Counted from the stretch's first letter, positions 1 through 7,977 are shown. The stretch is DNA of 64,000 bases from Gracilibacillus salitolerans (GCF_009650095.1 NZ_CP045915.1:4526001-4590000), one strand, 5' to 3'. The notes: generated by a model from the letters alone, not told the origin. Numbers and translations: made by a program.

Positions 1-104
1 TCTTTTCAAATGATAATTTCCACCCGAATCATAGAGGATACAGATTAATGGCGGAACGTGTCATTACTTATTTAGAGAATGATTTACAAGAAGTTCAAAA
101 TTAA
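1..104 (+). CDS. SGNH/GDSL hydrolase, C-terminal end (YpmR-like)
   Basis: The third frame is open from the window edge to a TAA at 102-104 and encodes the last 33 residues of a protein. The fragment contains NDNFHPNHRGYRLMAERV, which matches the last conserved block (D-x-x-H-P followed by G-Y) of SGNH/GDSL esterases, where the Asp and His complete the catalytic triad. The next gene is ypmS, and ypmR-ypmS adjacency is known in Bacillus, so a YpmR-type lipase/esterase is likely. The start and most of the gene lie outside the window. Confidence 0.7.
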   Translation, partial: FSNDNFHPNHRGYRLMAERVITYLENDLQEVQN

Positions 105-116
105 AGGATGACAATA

Positions 117-722
117 ATGGAAGAGAAAAAAATAACGAACTGGAAAAAATTATTTGTTACCTTAGCTGCAATTAATATACTCCTTATTGTCGGGATTGTA
201 CTTCTCATTTACTGGCCGGTACCCGGGGCGGAACCACCAGAGAAAGTATTTCTTGAGGAGGAATCAGGGGCGGAATTTACGATCCGCTCAAGTAAAGATA
301 ACCTAAACGAACTAGTCAATGCTTATATTGAGAAATTGCCAAAGCCGGATAACATTCAATATTCACTCCGGCTAGATGAAGAAGTCCATTTGATGGGGAC
401 TGTTGAAGCTTTTTCGACAGAAGTGCCAGTAAACATTTCGTTTGAACCGATCGTACAGGAAAATGGTGACATCATTCTCCAGTCAACCGGGATGTCCCTG
501 GGATTATTACGATTACCACAGGATCGTATTTTACAATATGTCAGCAGTCGTGTGGAAACGCCTGAATGGATTACGATCAATCCAAAGGAAGAACACATTT
601 ATATCGCTCTAACTCAAATGGAATTAAGAAGTAATTTTCATATAAGAGCACAGCAAGTTGATTTATTAAATGATAATATTTCTTTCCGTATTAAAGTGCC
701 GAATAATACGTTAGGATTATAA
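117..722 (+). CDS. ypmS: YpmS family protein (DUF2140), membrane-anchored
   Basis: The product is about 201 residues: a short basic N-terminus, one membrane segment (about residues 13-33 of the longer frame), then an extracytoplasmic domain. Sequence and position after a YpmR-like gene match the uncharacterised YpmS family of Bacillaceae. An ATG at 108 is in frame, but AAAGGA at 104-109 overlaps it, while the ATG at 117 sits at proper distance, so 117 is preferred. The gene lies 3-12 bases after the upstream stop and is probably co-transcribed. Function is not established. A role at the outer face of the membrane is inferred from topology only. Confidence 0.75.
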   Translation: MEEKKITNWKKLFVTLAAINILLIVGIVLLIYWPVPGAEPPEKVFLEEESGAEFTIRSSKDNLNELVNAYIEKLPKPDNIQYSLRLDEEVHLMGTVEAFSTEVPVNISFEPIVQENGDIILQSTGMSLGLLRLPQDRILQYVSSRVETPEWITINPKEEHIYIALTQMELRSNFHIRAQQVDLLNDNISFRIKVPNNTLGL

Positions 723-725
723 TTA

Positions 726-752
726 GGCGAGGTAGACGATCCTTGCCTTTTC
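726..752 (+). terminator. Rho-independent terminator after ypmS
   Basis: GGCGAGG ... CCTTGCC forms a short stem directly after the ypmS stop and is followed by TTTTCT. It separates ypmS from the convergent liaR end. Confidence 0.5.
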
Positions 753-771
753 TATCACTATTCGGGGTAGT

Positions 772-1413
772 TTATCCATCATTTTCGATTAAGGCGTTTT
801 GATAGGCATAGACAGCCGCCTGTGTGCGGTCTTGCACCTCCAGCTTACTTAAAATATTGCTGACATGGACTTTCGTAGTTTTTAGCGCAATAAACAGTTG
901 ATCGGCAATTTCCTGGTTAGTCTTCCCATGGGCAATCAATAACAGGATTTCCATCTCTCGTTTGGTTAAGCTGTCATGTAATGCTTGATTGTTATGACTA
1001 CTGAATTTTGCTATCATTTTAGCTGTCACTTCTTTTTCAAGAACAGATTCGCCTGCATGGGTATCGCGAATTGCTTTAGCGATCACATCTGCTTTCGACG
1101 TCTTTAATAGATAGCTTGTCGCACCAGCTTCTATTGCAGGATAGACTTTATCATCGTCAATAAAACTAGTCACAATTAAAATCTTCGCTTCTGGCCATTT
1201 AGTGATGATTTGGCGTGTTGCTTCAATACCGTCCATTCCATCCATGACTAAGTCCATTAAAATCACGTCCGGTTTATGTTCCAGAGCTAATTCCACTGCT
1301 TTTTGACCATTATCCGCCTCCGCAATAACATCGATATCACCCTGTGTTGTCAAATAAGCACTCACACCGATTCGCACCATTTCATGGTCATCGACAAATA
1401 ATACTCGTATCAT
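772..1413 (-). CDS. liaR: LiaR/VraR-type response regulator
   Basis: 213 residues. The N-terminal receiver domain (1-120) has the acidic pair D8/D9, phospho-acceptor D54 in ILMDLVMDG, and the conserved Thr/Ser and Lys positions. A LuxR/NarL helix-turn-helix lies at about 148-208 (LTKREMEILLLIAHGKTNQE). The start codon overlaps the liaS stop by one base (TAATG), so the two are translationally coupled. Family knowledge: LiaR is phosphorylated by LiaS when lipid II-cycle antibiotics perturb the envelope and then activates liaIH. The 65-bp element shared by two promoters in this window is a candidate target. Confidence 0.92.
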   Translation of the reverse strand: MIRVLFVDDHEMVRIGVSAYLTTQGDIDVIAEADNGQKAVELALEHKPDVILMDLVMDGMDGIEATRQIITKWPEAKILIVTSFIDDDKVYPAIEAGATSYLLKTSKADVIAKAIRDTHAGESVLEKEVTAKMIAKFSSHNNQALHDSLTKREMEILLLIAHGKTNQEIADQLFIALKTTKVHVSNILSKLEVQDRTQAAVYAYQNALIENDG

Positions 1414-2447
1414 TATTTCTCACCTTCTTCACTGATTAATGGAACACGTACTTCTATTTTTGTCCCTTCATTTGATAGACTTACGATGTTCAGACGAGCA
1501 CCAACTTCAGCTGCTCGTTCATACATATTAGTAAGGCCATAAGAACTGTCCTTTTTTTCCTGCACCTTAAATCCGATACCATCATCGACAATTCTCAGAA
1601 TCAAAAAATCATCCCGTTGTATTAATAACACATCGACCGCAGAAGCTTTAGCATGTCTTAATGCATTGGAAATTGCTTCTTGTAAAATTCGAAACAGCTG
1701 ATCTTCAATTCCCTTGTTCACTTTGATCTCTTCCAAACGCCAGGAAATATCCATTGGTACTTTGGCTTGGAGCTCTTCTAGTAGTTGCTCCATTCCTTCA
1801 TTTAATGATTTGTCGTTCAATAAGACCGGCCGCAAATGCAACAGTAATGCACGCATTTCCAATTGTGACTGTTGAATCATTGCTTCGATTTGATGCAGTT
1901 GTTTAGTTGTTGTTTCTTTGTGCTCTTTATTAGATGCAATCACAGCAGAAACTAGCATAGAAGCGGCAAAAAGCTCCTGACTGACAGAGTCATGTAACTC
2001 TCTTGCTAAACGATTGCGCTCTTCAGAAATGACCTGATTAATTGTTTCTTCCTGCGCACTTGCTCTTTCATCAATTAATTTCTGTGTCCGCTTCGTTTGA
2101 TCCTGAATGTATTGCTGTACTTCTTTTAAACGGCTGAGCACATGATTCATTTCTTCGTAGGAAACAGGCTCCGAAAAAGATTGATTTTTAAGTAATCTCG
2201 TTAAACTGTTTTCTAAAAACTGAATACGACGCTGCCAGATCACAGCAATAATAATACCTATAATCGAGCCAAATAGAATCGTAACAGTCGGTAGCATCAC
2301 GACAAATGGAATCTCTAAAACTTTTGTCGTCCATAGTAATTGCCAATTTTCGATTGGAAATGCCAAATAGTAAAATACACTCAAAATGAGGAGAAGGAAT
2401 AAAGCAAACATAGAAGCGGTGGCGATCATTCTAGTATATAATTTCAT
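1413..2447 (-). CDS. liaS: LiaS/VraS-type sensor histidine kinase
   Basis: 344 residues. Two membrane helices (about 10-30 and 45-72) enclose a very short external loop, the intramembrane-sensing layout of LiaS/VraS. A HAMP-like and coiled-coil linker follows, then a HisKA_3 domain with the phosphorylated His at 152 (RELHDSVSQELF) and an HATPase_c domain with N-box (EAISNALRHAKA) and G-box (DDGIGF). It overlaps liaF by four bases (ATGA) and liaR by one. It is expected to phosphorylate LiaR under control of LiaF. Confidence 0.92.
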   Translation of the reverse strand: MKLYTRMIATASMFALFLLLILSVFYYLAFPIENWQLLWTTKVLEIPFVVMLPTVTILFGSIIGIIIAVIWQRRIQFLENSLTRLLKNQSFSEPVSYEEMNHVLSRLKEVQQYIQDQTKRTQKLIDERASAQEETINQVISEERNRLARELHDSVSQELFAASMLVSAVIASNKEHKETTTKQLHQIEAMIQQSQLEMRALLLHLRPVLLNDKSLNEGMEQLLEELQAKVPMDISWRLEEIKVNKGIEDQLFRILQEAISNALRHAKASAVDVLLIQRDDFLILRIVDDGIGFKVQEKKDSSYGLTNMYERAAEVGARLNIVSLSNEGTKIEVRVPLISEEGEK

Positions 2448-3163
2448 CCTCTTCTCACCTCAAGCTTTCCGGCAATCATTTGAGTAAAGATTTTTACCCT
2501 TTGAGGTGAGCTATGATAGCCTTTGGTTTGCAGTTGAATATGACGGTTAAAGGCATTTTTCTCCTCATGATCAAACGCTTCAACATCACCAAATAGTACA
2601 GCATGATCAATTGTTACTTCAACATCATATGGTACGATAATGACAATTTTTCCAGCAAGATGACGAATAACCATGACAGATTCTTCTTTTGGCAACATCG
2701 TATCATTTAAATCAACTACCACGTCACCTAATGCTGATTGAATATTAAGATCCTGCCAAGAGAAGCCGTTTTGGGTAGTATGATATTTACCAAACCATTT
2801 ATTCTGAATGACACGGTCTTCGTACAATGTTTCTTCTGTCATATCAATGTGATTAGGCAACGGTTGGTTCTCTTTTTGCTTCTGTTGATACCAATGCCAG
2901 ATAAAATAAAGAATAATAACAAAAATAAAGAAGCGAATCACGAACGTATTAATAACAGCAATAAAAACAATGAATGCACCACCCCAGAATAACGTTTTAC
3001 CTGTGGTACTTTGAAAAGAACGTCTCCCGAAGTACATTCCAACTGCCCCTAATGCAATAAGAAAAAGGAGGCCAGCATCCATAAAAATAAATTCTACGAG
3101 CAAAAATATACAACCGATTATCAATAAAATCTTCAATATATCATTATTTGATTTTGTCGACAT
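2444..3163 (-). CDS. liaF: LiaF-type inhibitor of the LiaSR system
   Basis: 239 residues. The N-terminal half has about four hydrophobic segments (residues 10-90). The C-terminal half is a soluble beta-rich domain of the LiaF/VraT (DUF2154) type, including the stretch GDVVVDLNDTMLP. In Bacillus LiaF holds LiaS inactive in the absence of stress. The start ATG at 3163 is preceded by AAAGGGGG. First gene of a liaFSR operon with overlapping junctions. No liaG homologue is present between liaH and liaF; that space holds a repeat and a hairpin. Confidence 0.88.
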   Translation of the reverse strand: MSTKSNNDILKILLIIGCIFLLVEFIFMDAGLLFLIALGAVGMYFGRRSFQSTTGKTLFWGGAFIVFIAVINTFVIRFFIFVIILYFIWHWYQQKQKENQPLPNHIDMTEETLYEDRVIQNKWFGKYHTTQNGFSWQDLNIQSALGDVVVDLNDTMLPKEESVMVIRHLAGKIVIIVPYDVEVTIDHAVLFGDVEAFDHEEKNAFNRHIQLQTKGYHSSPQRVKIFTQMIAGKLEVRRG

Positions 3164-3417
3164 ATGAGCAGGCCCCCTTTTGTGAAATTATTATCGACAA
3201 AGAAAGTATATACAGAAATGTCTAGCTCCAGCACCCAAAAACTAGTCCCTTCCCTCAACTGCGTACGATAAGTCAGATAAGTCATCATCAGTTCCTTCGT
3301 CACTATGATTCCTTTATCTCCTCCACTTCAGTCTATGGTCTACCGTTTTTAAACGGGCGCTTACGCATTTCTTATCGTTAATAAAAGGTGCAGTAAGTTC
3401 TGCACCTTCAGCACGGA

Positions 3418-3445
3418 CGCTAACTTCCTGATAAGTTTCGCTAAC
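3418..3445. repeat. 28-bp dispersed repeat, copy 1
   Basis: These 28 bases occur again, perfectly but in the opposite orientation, at 10809-10836. The repeat itself contains GTTAGCGAAACT and AGTTAGCG as near-direct repeats of GTTAGCG. It directly abuts the strong hairpin at 3445-3472. Confidence 0.7.
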
Positions 3446-3472
3446 GGTCAGTGGGGTAACCCCCACTGACCG
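3445..3472 (-). terminator. Strong hairpin downstream of liaH
   Basis: CGGTCAGTGGGG pairs perfectly with CCCCACTGACCG around a 4-base loop, 29 bases after the liaH stop. There is no U-tract. It could be an mRNA 3'-end stabiliser or a partial terminator that lets liaIH be expressed more strongly than liaFSR, as in B. subtilis, where a hairpin after liaH has that effect. Confidence 0.55.
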
Positions 3473-3500
3473 TAGCCTCTCTTTATAGGATAGCACGTTT

Positions 3501-4130
3501 TTAGTTAGTTGTTGTAGCTTTTTTTTCTAATTCTTGAAAGCGTGCGTCTAATGTATGCAAGCGATAATCTGTTTGAACGCGTTGTTCAATGCGTTCAATG
3601 TAGCTTTCAAGCTCCGCAAATTTTGAAGCACTTTTGGAAACTAACTCTGTTTCCAGTACTTTGTTCATTCCTTGTTTCGTTCGAGCAATGTTTTCTCTGC
3701 TTCGTAATTCCAATCGTTTCACATAAAGATCTTTTAATTTCTGTTTCATTTGGACATATTTTGTCTCAAGCATTTCAAGATCTTTGACTGACTTATCGGA
3801 CATTTCATTTAAATGGGAAATGCGTGCCTCGAATTGCTCTAATTCCGTTTTTGCCTCATCCCGTAATTCTGTTTCTTCCATCTCTTCCGCTAATTGGATT
3901 TGACGTTTACGTTTTTCGGACATCATTTTTGCGTGGTTTAATTCTTTTGCAATATCCTGTTTTATTTCATATTGCTTCTCAACCAATCGCTTGATTTTCT
4001 TTACTTCTTGCTCACACTCACGGATGTACTGATTAACGTGTGCGATAGGGTTTTTCTCCTCTTTTCGATCCATTGCCTCGTGTAAATCTGCCATCACCGA
4101 ATCTTTAATACGTGTAAATAAGTTTGACAT
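3501..4130 (-). CDS. liaH: LiaH, PspA/IM30 family
   Basis: 209 residues, almost entirely charged coiled coil with heptad-like spacing, beginning MSNLFTRIKDSVMADLHE. Length and sequence fit PspA/LiaH phage-shock proteins, which form large oligomers on the inner face of the membrane and protect it under envelope stress. It sits 22 bases behind the liaI-like gene under the same promoter. B. subtilis LiaH is anchored at the membrane by LiaI, which the preceding gene resembles in size and topology. Confidence 0.9.
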   Translation of the reverse strand: MSNLFTRIKDSVMADLHEAMDRKEEKNPIAHVNQYIRECEQEVKKIKRLVEKQYEIKQDIAKELNHAKMMSEKRKRQIQLAEEMEETELRDEAKTELEQFEARISHLNEMSDKSVKDLEMLETKYVQMKQKLKDLYVKRLELRSRENIARTKQGMNKVLETELVSKSASKFAELESYIERIEQRVQTDYRLHTLDARFQELEKKATTTN

Positions 4131-4152
4131 GTATATTCCTCCTCATTTTTAT

Positions 4153-4461
4153 TTAAAGCTTGTCCCACTCTAAGTAATCTTGACGTTCTTTTTCTTCCTG
4201 ATATTTTTTATAGCTGTAATACAAAACGACTAAAGCTACCACACCGATTAGTGCCGGAATGTTAGACAGTGACATGGAGACACCGATTAAGATGACAATT
4301 CCCCAGCCGACTTTTTTCCCGGCGGTATTCGCTAAGATGAATTGCTTCACTCCATAGTAAGCAACCACCACACTAATCAGGAGCATAATCATCGGGCCTA
4401 AATTTGCTAGTAATATGATTGAGGCGATTATCGCTAAACTGATAAGTAGAAATGTTTTCAA
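4153..4461 (-). CDS. LiaI-like small membrane protein
   Basis: About 102 residues with three to four hydrophobic segments and a charged C-terminal tail (KKYQEEKERQDYLEWDKL). The start is taken as TTG at 4461: GGAGGG at 4468-4473 is six bases upstream, whereas the upstream in-frame ATG at 4479 itself lies on the Shine-Dalgarno region. Position in front of liaH and topology suggest the LiaI role of membrane anchor for LiaH, although it is shorter in tail than some LiaI proteins and also resembles LiaF N-terminal segments. Assignment is by context. Confidence 0.75.
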   Translation of the reverse strand: MKTFLLISLAIIASIILLANLGPMIMLLISVVVAYYGVKQFILANTAGKKVGWGIVILIGVSMSLSNIPALIGVVALVVLYYSYKKYQEEKERQDYLEWDKL

Positions 4462-4485
4462 TGCGTTCCCTCCTTCCATAACTTA

Positions 4486-4550
4486 ATGATAGCTTGTCTC
4501 ACCGATTCAGGTAATGGGCTGCGGATATATTTTAGACTAAGACTCGAGGC
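4486..4550 (-). promoter_or_regulatory. liaIH promoter region, element shared with the gene at 7383-7952
   Basis: On the minus strand TATCAT (4486-4491) is a good -10, placed about 18 bases before the Shine-Dalgarno site; the -35 position (TTACCT, 17-bp spacer) is weak, as expected for an activated promoter. The region upstream includes GAGTCTTAGTCTAAAATA. All 65 bases align without gaps to 7978-8042 with 12 mismatches. The likely activator is LiaR (inference). Confidence 0.65.
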
Positions 4551-4643
4551 TTATTTTGAGTAGGACTATCTTTTTCATTTTAAGCAAGCAACAATCTCTA
4601 TACCCTACGTGTTTACGCACGTAGAGCTAGATAACATACCTAT

Positions 4644-4680
4644 TAAAAAAGCACCCGCCAGTTTATATAACGAGTGCTTA
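4644..4680 (-). terminator. Terminator of the DPBB/DUF3889 gene
   Basis: Minus strand AGCACTCG ... CGGGTGCT (one G-T pair) followed by six T residues, directly after the stop at 4685. Confidence 0.7.
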
Positions 4681-4684
4681 CCAC

Positions 4685-5278
4685 CTATAATTCTTTGATA
4701 TCAAATGAAATTACGCGTTCTGTAGTTGGATTATAGACTACGGTTCCTCTTACGGTTATCCGTTCTTGAGTATTTTGCAAGGAATAATCATAGACTTCCC
4801 TCACTTGATTTTGTGCTGGTTGTGTTTTTTCGACAAAATTATAATCTGTCACATTATAATTCGGATAAGCTGTCTGTGTTACTTCTAATAAATATTTGCC
4901 CCATTTGACTTGCTCCAACTCCGGAGATGGTTGAAATTGAATGGAAAGCACTCCTACAGATGGATTTGCACCCAATGCTTGAAATGCTCTACGATGCAAA
5001 TTCAACCTTGTCGCCGGAGCATTAGGCACTGTATCAACAACCGTAACAATAACTTCTCTAGCATTTTGCGGATTTCTCACTTTAATGGTTTGGCCACACT
5101 GATATGGAGAATTGCTGCTAACAGCTACTGTCATGTATTGATTATGAGACCATGGAATATTACATTGCGTTACATTCCCACCTTCTGTCCAAGTCGCCTG
5201 CCCATTGATAAAATTTTGACGGATATCGTCTGCATACATTTGATAATACGGATATCCGTACTGATAATATGGGTACAT
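4685..5278 (-). CDS. DPBB (RlpA/barwin-like) domain protein with DUF3889 tail
   Basis: 197 residues. The first 19 residues are Tyr/Pro-rich (MYPYYQYGYPYYQMY), with no signal peptide. Residues about 24-100 look like a double-psi beta-barrel: CNIPWSHNQ, CGQTIKVRNPQ and VTVVDTVPN are the usual blocks. Residues about 120-195 contain VKWGKYLLEVTQTAYPNYNVTDYNF, cut here as KWGK plus YPN, which is the DUF3889 signature of Bacillus proteins. Single-gene unit with its own Shine-Dalgarno (AGGAGG) and terminator, just upstream of lia. The Tyr-rich head recalls spore-coat proteins, but that role is only a suggestion. Confidence 0.65.
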   Translation of the reverse strand: MYPYYQYGYPYYQMYADDIRQNFINGQATWTEGGNVTQCNIPWSHNQYMTVAVSSNSPYQCGQTIKVRNPQNAREVIVTVVDTVPNAPATRLNLHRRAFQALGANPSVGVLSIQFQPSPELEQVKWGKYLLEVTQTAYPNYNVTDYNFVEKTQPAQNQVREVYDYSLQNTQERITVRGTVVYNPTTERVISFDIKEL

Positions 5279-5420
5279 CCTCTATTCCTCCTAAACATTT
5301 ACTCAAGATATTCTATGAAAAGATAGGCAAATGTTGTGACAACAGAAAGATCGAATTTTCTAATCTTCATTTTAAAATAAGAAAAGCACATATGAGTGTT
5401 TTAGGTATCCTCAATAATTA

Positions 5421-6467
5421 TTAATATAACTCCCTTAAATGAACTTTGGAATTATAACTTGTTAGTTCCTTGTTCTTTTTGATTCTCTGAACAAAATCAG
5501 GATTTGCTAAGATTGGTCGACCAAATGCAGCGAGGTCAATTGTCCCCTCTTGTAAAGCATTATTGGCCGTATCTATATCTAAATTACCTACACCTATGAT
5601 AGTATCATCCCAATATTTTCTAACTAGTTGGTGTAAGGTCATTTCATTAGTAATAACGTCTTTAAAATCATTGGTTGATGGGTGTATTATTTTTAAACCA
5701 ATTTCTTTAAAAACTTGAACAAAGGTTTTTATTGTTGTTTCGGGATTATCCCAATTAAATGTCGGCAAATCATCCTTTATTTCAGAAAACCGAATGATCG
5801 TATTTTGCGGACCAACTTCATTGACAACTGCATGAAGTATCTCCTTCATAAAAGTTAGACGTTGGTATAAGTTTCCGCCATACTTATCTTCTCTTTTATT
5901 TGTAACGTTGGAATTAAATTGGTCTATTAAATAGCCATGTGCCCCATGTACCTCTACACCATCAAACCCTGCAGTTTTAGCATTTCTAGCAGCAAGAGCA
6001 TATTGATTAATGACACTTTGTATATCATGAAATGACATTTGCTCCGGAGTTCCATATGGTTTACGCAAACGATGAACGAGTCCATCGGCTTTGATTTTTG
6101 AAGGAGCTTGTGGAGCGTAACCTCCTGTAAGTTCATGATGCGTTAACCTCCCAACATGCCAAAGTTGAGCAACGATAGTTCCTCCTTCTAAATGAACAGC
6201 TTCTGTCACCTTTTTCCATGCATTTATTTGTTTTTCTGTAAATAGGCCAGGTATACCAAAAGTACCTTTACCTCGTGGACTTGGATTTATTCCTTCTGTA
6301 ATAATTAATCCAACGCCGTTTGCAGCTCTTCTTCGATAATATTCAACAACATCTTTTCCAACTATTCCAGTTTCATTATCTGCAAAACTTCTCGTCATCG
6401 GAGCCATTACTACCTTACTTTGAAGGTTCCAATTATTTAACTGTACAGGATTTAGTAATTCAATCAT
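5421..6467 (-). CDS. Old yellow enzyme family NADH:flavin oxidoreductase
   Basis: 348 residues, a full-length FMN-binding TIM barrel. MAPMTRS near the N-terminus, AQLWHVGR, and the substrate-binding H-x-x-H pair in VEVHGAHGYLIDQF are visible; the later DKYGGN and FGRPILANPDF blocks complete the family pattern. Members reduce activated C=C bonds (enones, nitro compounds, maleimides) with NAD(P)H. It is divergent from an Lrp/AsnC-type regulator (6623-7048), 155 bases apart, which probably controls it. A weak hairpin at about 5384-5402 follows the stop. Confidence 0.87.
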   Translation of the reverse strand: MIELLNPVQLNNWNLQSKVVMAPMTRSFADNETGIVGKDVVEYYRRRAANGVGLIITEGINPSPRGKGTFGIPGLFTEKQINAWKKVTEAVHLEGGTIVAQLWHVGRLTHHELTGGYAPQAPSKIKADGLVHRLRKPYGTPEQMSFHDIQSVINQYALAARNAKTAGFDGVEVHGAHGYLIDQFNSNVTNKREDKYGGNLYQRLTFMKEILHAVVNEVGPQNTIIRFSEIKDDLPTFNWDNPETTIKTFVQVFKEIGLKIIHPSTNDFKDVITNEMTLHQLVRKYWDDTIIGVGNLDIDTANNALQEGTIDLAAFGRPILANPDFVQRIKKNKELTSYNSKVHLRELY

Positions 6468-6622
6468 TTATATCGCTCCTTAAAATAAAATTATTTCTTG
6501 AGAAGAATTATAAATTAAATAAAAGATTATTTACATGGACAATTAATGTTTATATGGTATATTTACTTATAAATTAACTTTATTTTAATTATTACACTTT
6601 GATTTTAAAGGAGGTTATTCTA

Positions 6623-7048
6623 TTGGATGAAATGGATAAGCAAATTTTATTAGTACTTCAACAACAAGCAAGAATCTCAATGACCGATCTGGGCAGAGCA
6701 GTCGCATTATCCCAACCAGCAGTGACAGAAAGGGTAAAAAGGATGGAAGAGAACGGGGTGATTGACTATTATCGAGCAGTTGTAACACCAGAAAAAGTAA
6801 ATAAACCTGTATCAGCCTATGTTTTATTTCACACGAAAAGTTGTGAAAGGTTTGCGGACTATTGTAAGAAGGCAGAAGAAGTTATTGAATTACACAGAAT
6901 AAGTGGTCAGTATAATTTTTTATTAAGAATAGTCACTGAATCATTACAATCCCTAGAAGGTAGCATTAATAATTTAGGAGAATACGGTGATTCAACAACC
7001 CTTATTGTTCTTTCCTCCCCAATAAAAGGAGAAAAGATAATTCCTTAG
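6623..7048 (+). CDS. Lrp/AsnC family transcriptional regulator
   Basis: About 141 residues from a TTG at 6623, chosen because a perfect AAAGGAGG (6607-6614) ends eight bases before it; an upstream in-frame TTG at 6599 has no such site. Residues 1-60 carry the winged helix-turn-helix (QARISMTDLGRAVALSQPAV) and the rest is a RAM/AsnC ligand-binding domain, somewhat short at the C-terminus. Proteins of this family bind amino acids or other small ligands and form dimers to octamers. Divergence from the OYE gene suggests local regulation. The regulated ligand is unknown. Confidence 0.85.
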   Translation: MDEMDKQILLVLQQQARISMTDLGRAVALSQPAVTERVKRMEENGVIDYYRAVVTPEKVNKPVSAYVLFHTKSCERFADYCKKAEEVIELHRISGQYNFLLRIVTESLQSLEGSINNLGEYGDSTTLIVLSSPIKGEKIIP

Positions 7049-7125
7049 ATAATTGTGGAACGTGTTTCGACTTCACAAAGAAAAATAACCCTTCTTCCTA
7101 TCCGTTTCGATAATTAGCTTAATGA

Positions 7126-7305
7126 TCCTATATCTTTTTTGGGCACTTTTCTTTCATAACAGGATTAATAGATGTTATCTTAACTGCTATAGTGGGATTG
7201 GGAATTTCTAAATTATTTGAGCTAGAAGAAAAAGTAAAAAGGAAGCAAAATAAAAATAATTCTGATGAGGGTAGCATTAGAATACTTTATCGTACAGGGA
7301 TCTAG
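7126..7305 (+). pseudogene. Possible remnant of a membrane protein gene
   Basis: The 334-bp gap after the Lrp gene contains an open stretch with no start codon signal, running from a TGA at 7123 to a TAG at 7303. It encodes about 59 residues: a hydrophobic helix (GLIDVILTAIVGLGISKLF) followed by a charged tail (ELEEKVKRKQNKNN). This looks like the last transmembrane helix and cytoplasmic tail of a transporter-type protein, with the rest lost. I cannot name the family. Confidence 0.3.
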
Positions 7306-7328
7306 ACACGATATTATTTATCTTATCT

Positions 7329-7359
7329 AAAAAAAAGAGCCTTGTAAAAGACTCTTAAA
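7329..7359 (-). terminator. Terminator of the NlpC/P60-like gene
   Basis: Minus strand AAGAGTC ... GGCTCTT followed by eight T residues, 24 bases after the stop of the gene at 7383. Confidence 0.75.
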
Positions 7360-7382
7360 AATAAATTAAAATATAATTGCTA

Positions 7383-7952
7383 TTAGCTGTAAATTCTCTT
7401 CCATAGTGGTACTTTCACTTCATAACCACCATGTTGTTGTAAATAGACAGGTAAATCACCGTGATAAATTAACTCTAATGCTTTCCATTCTTTTAAGTCT
7501 TGTGGTTTTACCAAACATGCCGGTTTATCATCGATATAAATCCCTGCCTCCTTTAAGACGGTAACGACAAATTCCGAACAGAAATAAGCGTGCTTTCGTT
7601 GCCATTCCATGTTAAAAAGAACACCAAATAATCCTAACAGATTATAACGATATTGATCTGTTTCAGCTTCCATCTTTTCGATCCGTTGCTTTAATAGATA
7701 ATATGTATCATCTGTAATCGTTAATTGGTAGATCGCACATTGAGAATGGTTAAAAAATGGTGTACGTAAATTCTCTTTGACAAATCCGCCAATCCAAGGA
7801 TTATATGGATGTTTTCTCCCGAAGCTATACACTTCTGTTAAAGGTGTATCAAAAGCAATCGAGGCATGATTTAATGTTGATTTTGTACACAGATTAATGG
7901 TACGTGATAAAAGCGTCCCCGTATCTGTGAATACAAGATAAACTTTTTTCAT
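7383..7952 (-). CDS. Permuted NlpC/P60-type cysteine hydrolase (YiiX/YaeF-like)
   Basis: 189 residues without signal peptide. A His in TLNHASIAF (about residue 29) precedes the putative catalytic Cys in AYFCSEFV (about residue 125), the order seen in circularly permuted papain-like NlpC/P60 proteins (YaeF/YiiX/LRAT branch) rather than in classical NlpC/P60. Such proteins are peptidases, amidases or acyltransferases, often acting at membranes or walls. Its promoter region is a close copy of that of liaIH, so it is likely part of the envelope-stress response. Single-gene unit with its own terminator. Exact substrate unknown. Confidence 0.75.
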   Translation of the reverse strand: MKKVYLVFTDTGTLLSRTINLCTKSTLNHASIAFDTPLTEVYSFGRKHPYNPWIGGFVKENLRTPFFNHSQCAIYQLTITDDTYYLLKQRIEKMEAETDQYRYNLLGLFGVLFNMEWQRKHAYFCSEFVVTVLKEAGIYIDDKPACLVKPQDLKEWKALELIYHGDLPVYLQQHGGYEVKVPLWKRIYS

Positions 7953-7977
7953 CTGCGCCCCCTCCTTCCATCTCTAT

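Larger units (their letters stand above)
3164..3500. other. Intergenic region between liaH and liaF with repeat sequences
   Basis: No gene is supported here. A 60-codon minus-strand frame (3314-3496) lies on repeat-like sequence and has no recognisable family. At about 3218-3240 there is a TGTCTAGCTCCAGC-type string that recurs inverted near 23770 (GGAGCTAGACA) and resembles a dispersed Bacillaceae intergenic repeat. A promoter for liaFSR may lie near 3170-3210, but I could not assign clear -35 and -10 boxes. Confidence 0.4.

Noticed and set aside
3314..3496. 60-codon minus-strand frame between liaH and liaF
   Set aside because: It consists of the 28-bp repeat, the strong hairpin and other low-information intergenic sequence; there is no family match and no proper ribosome-binding site.
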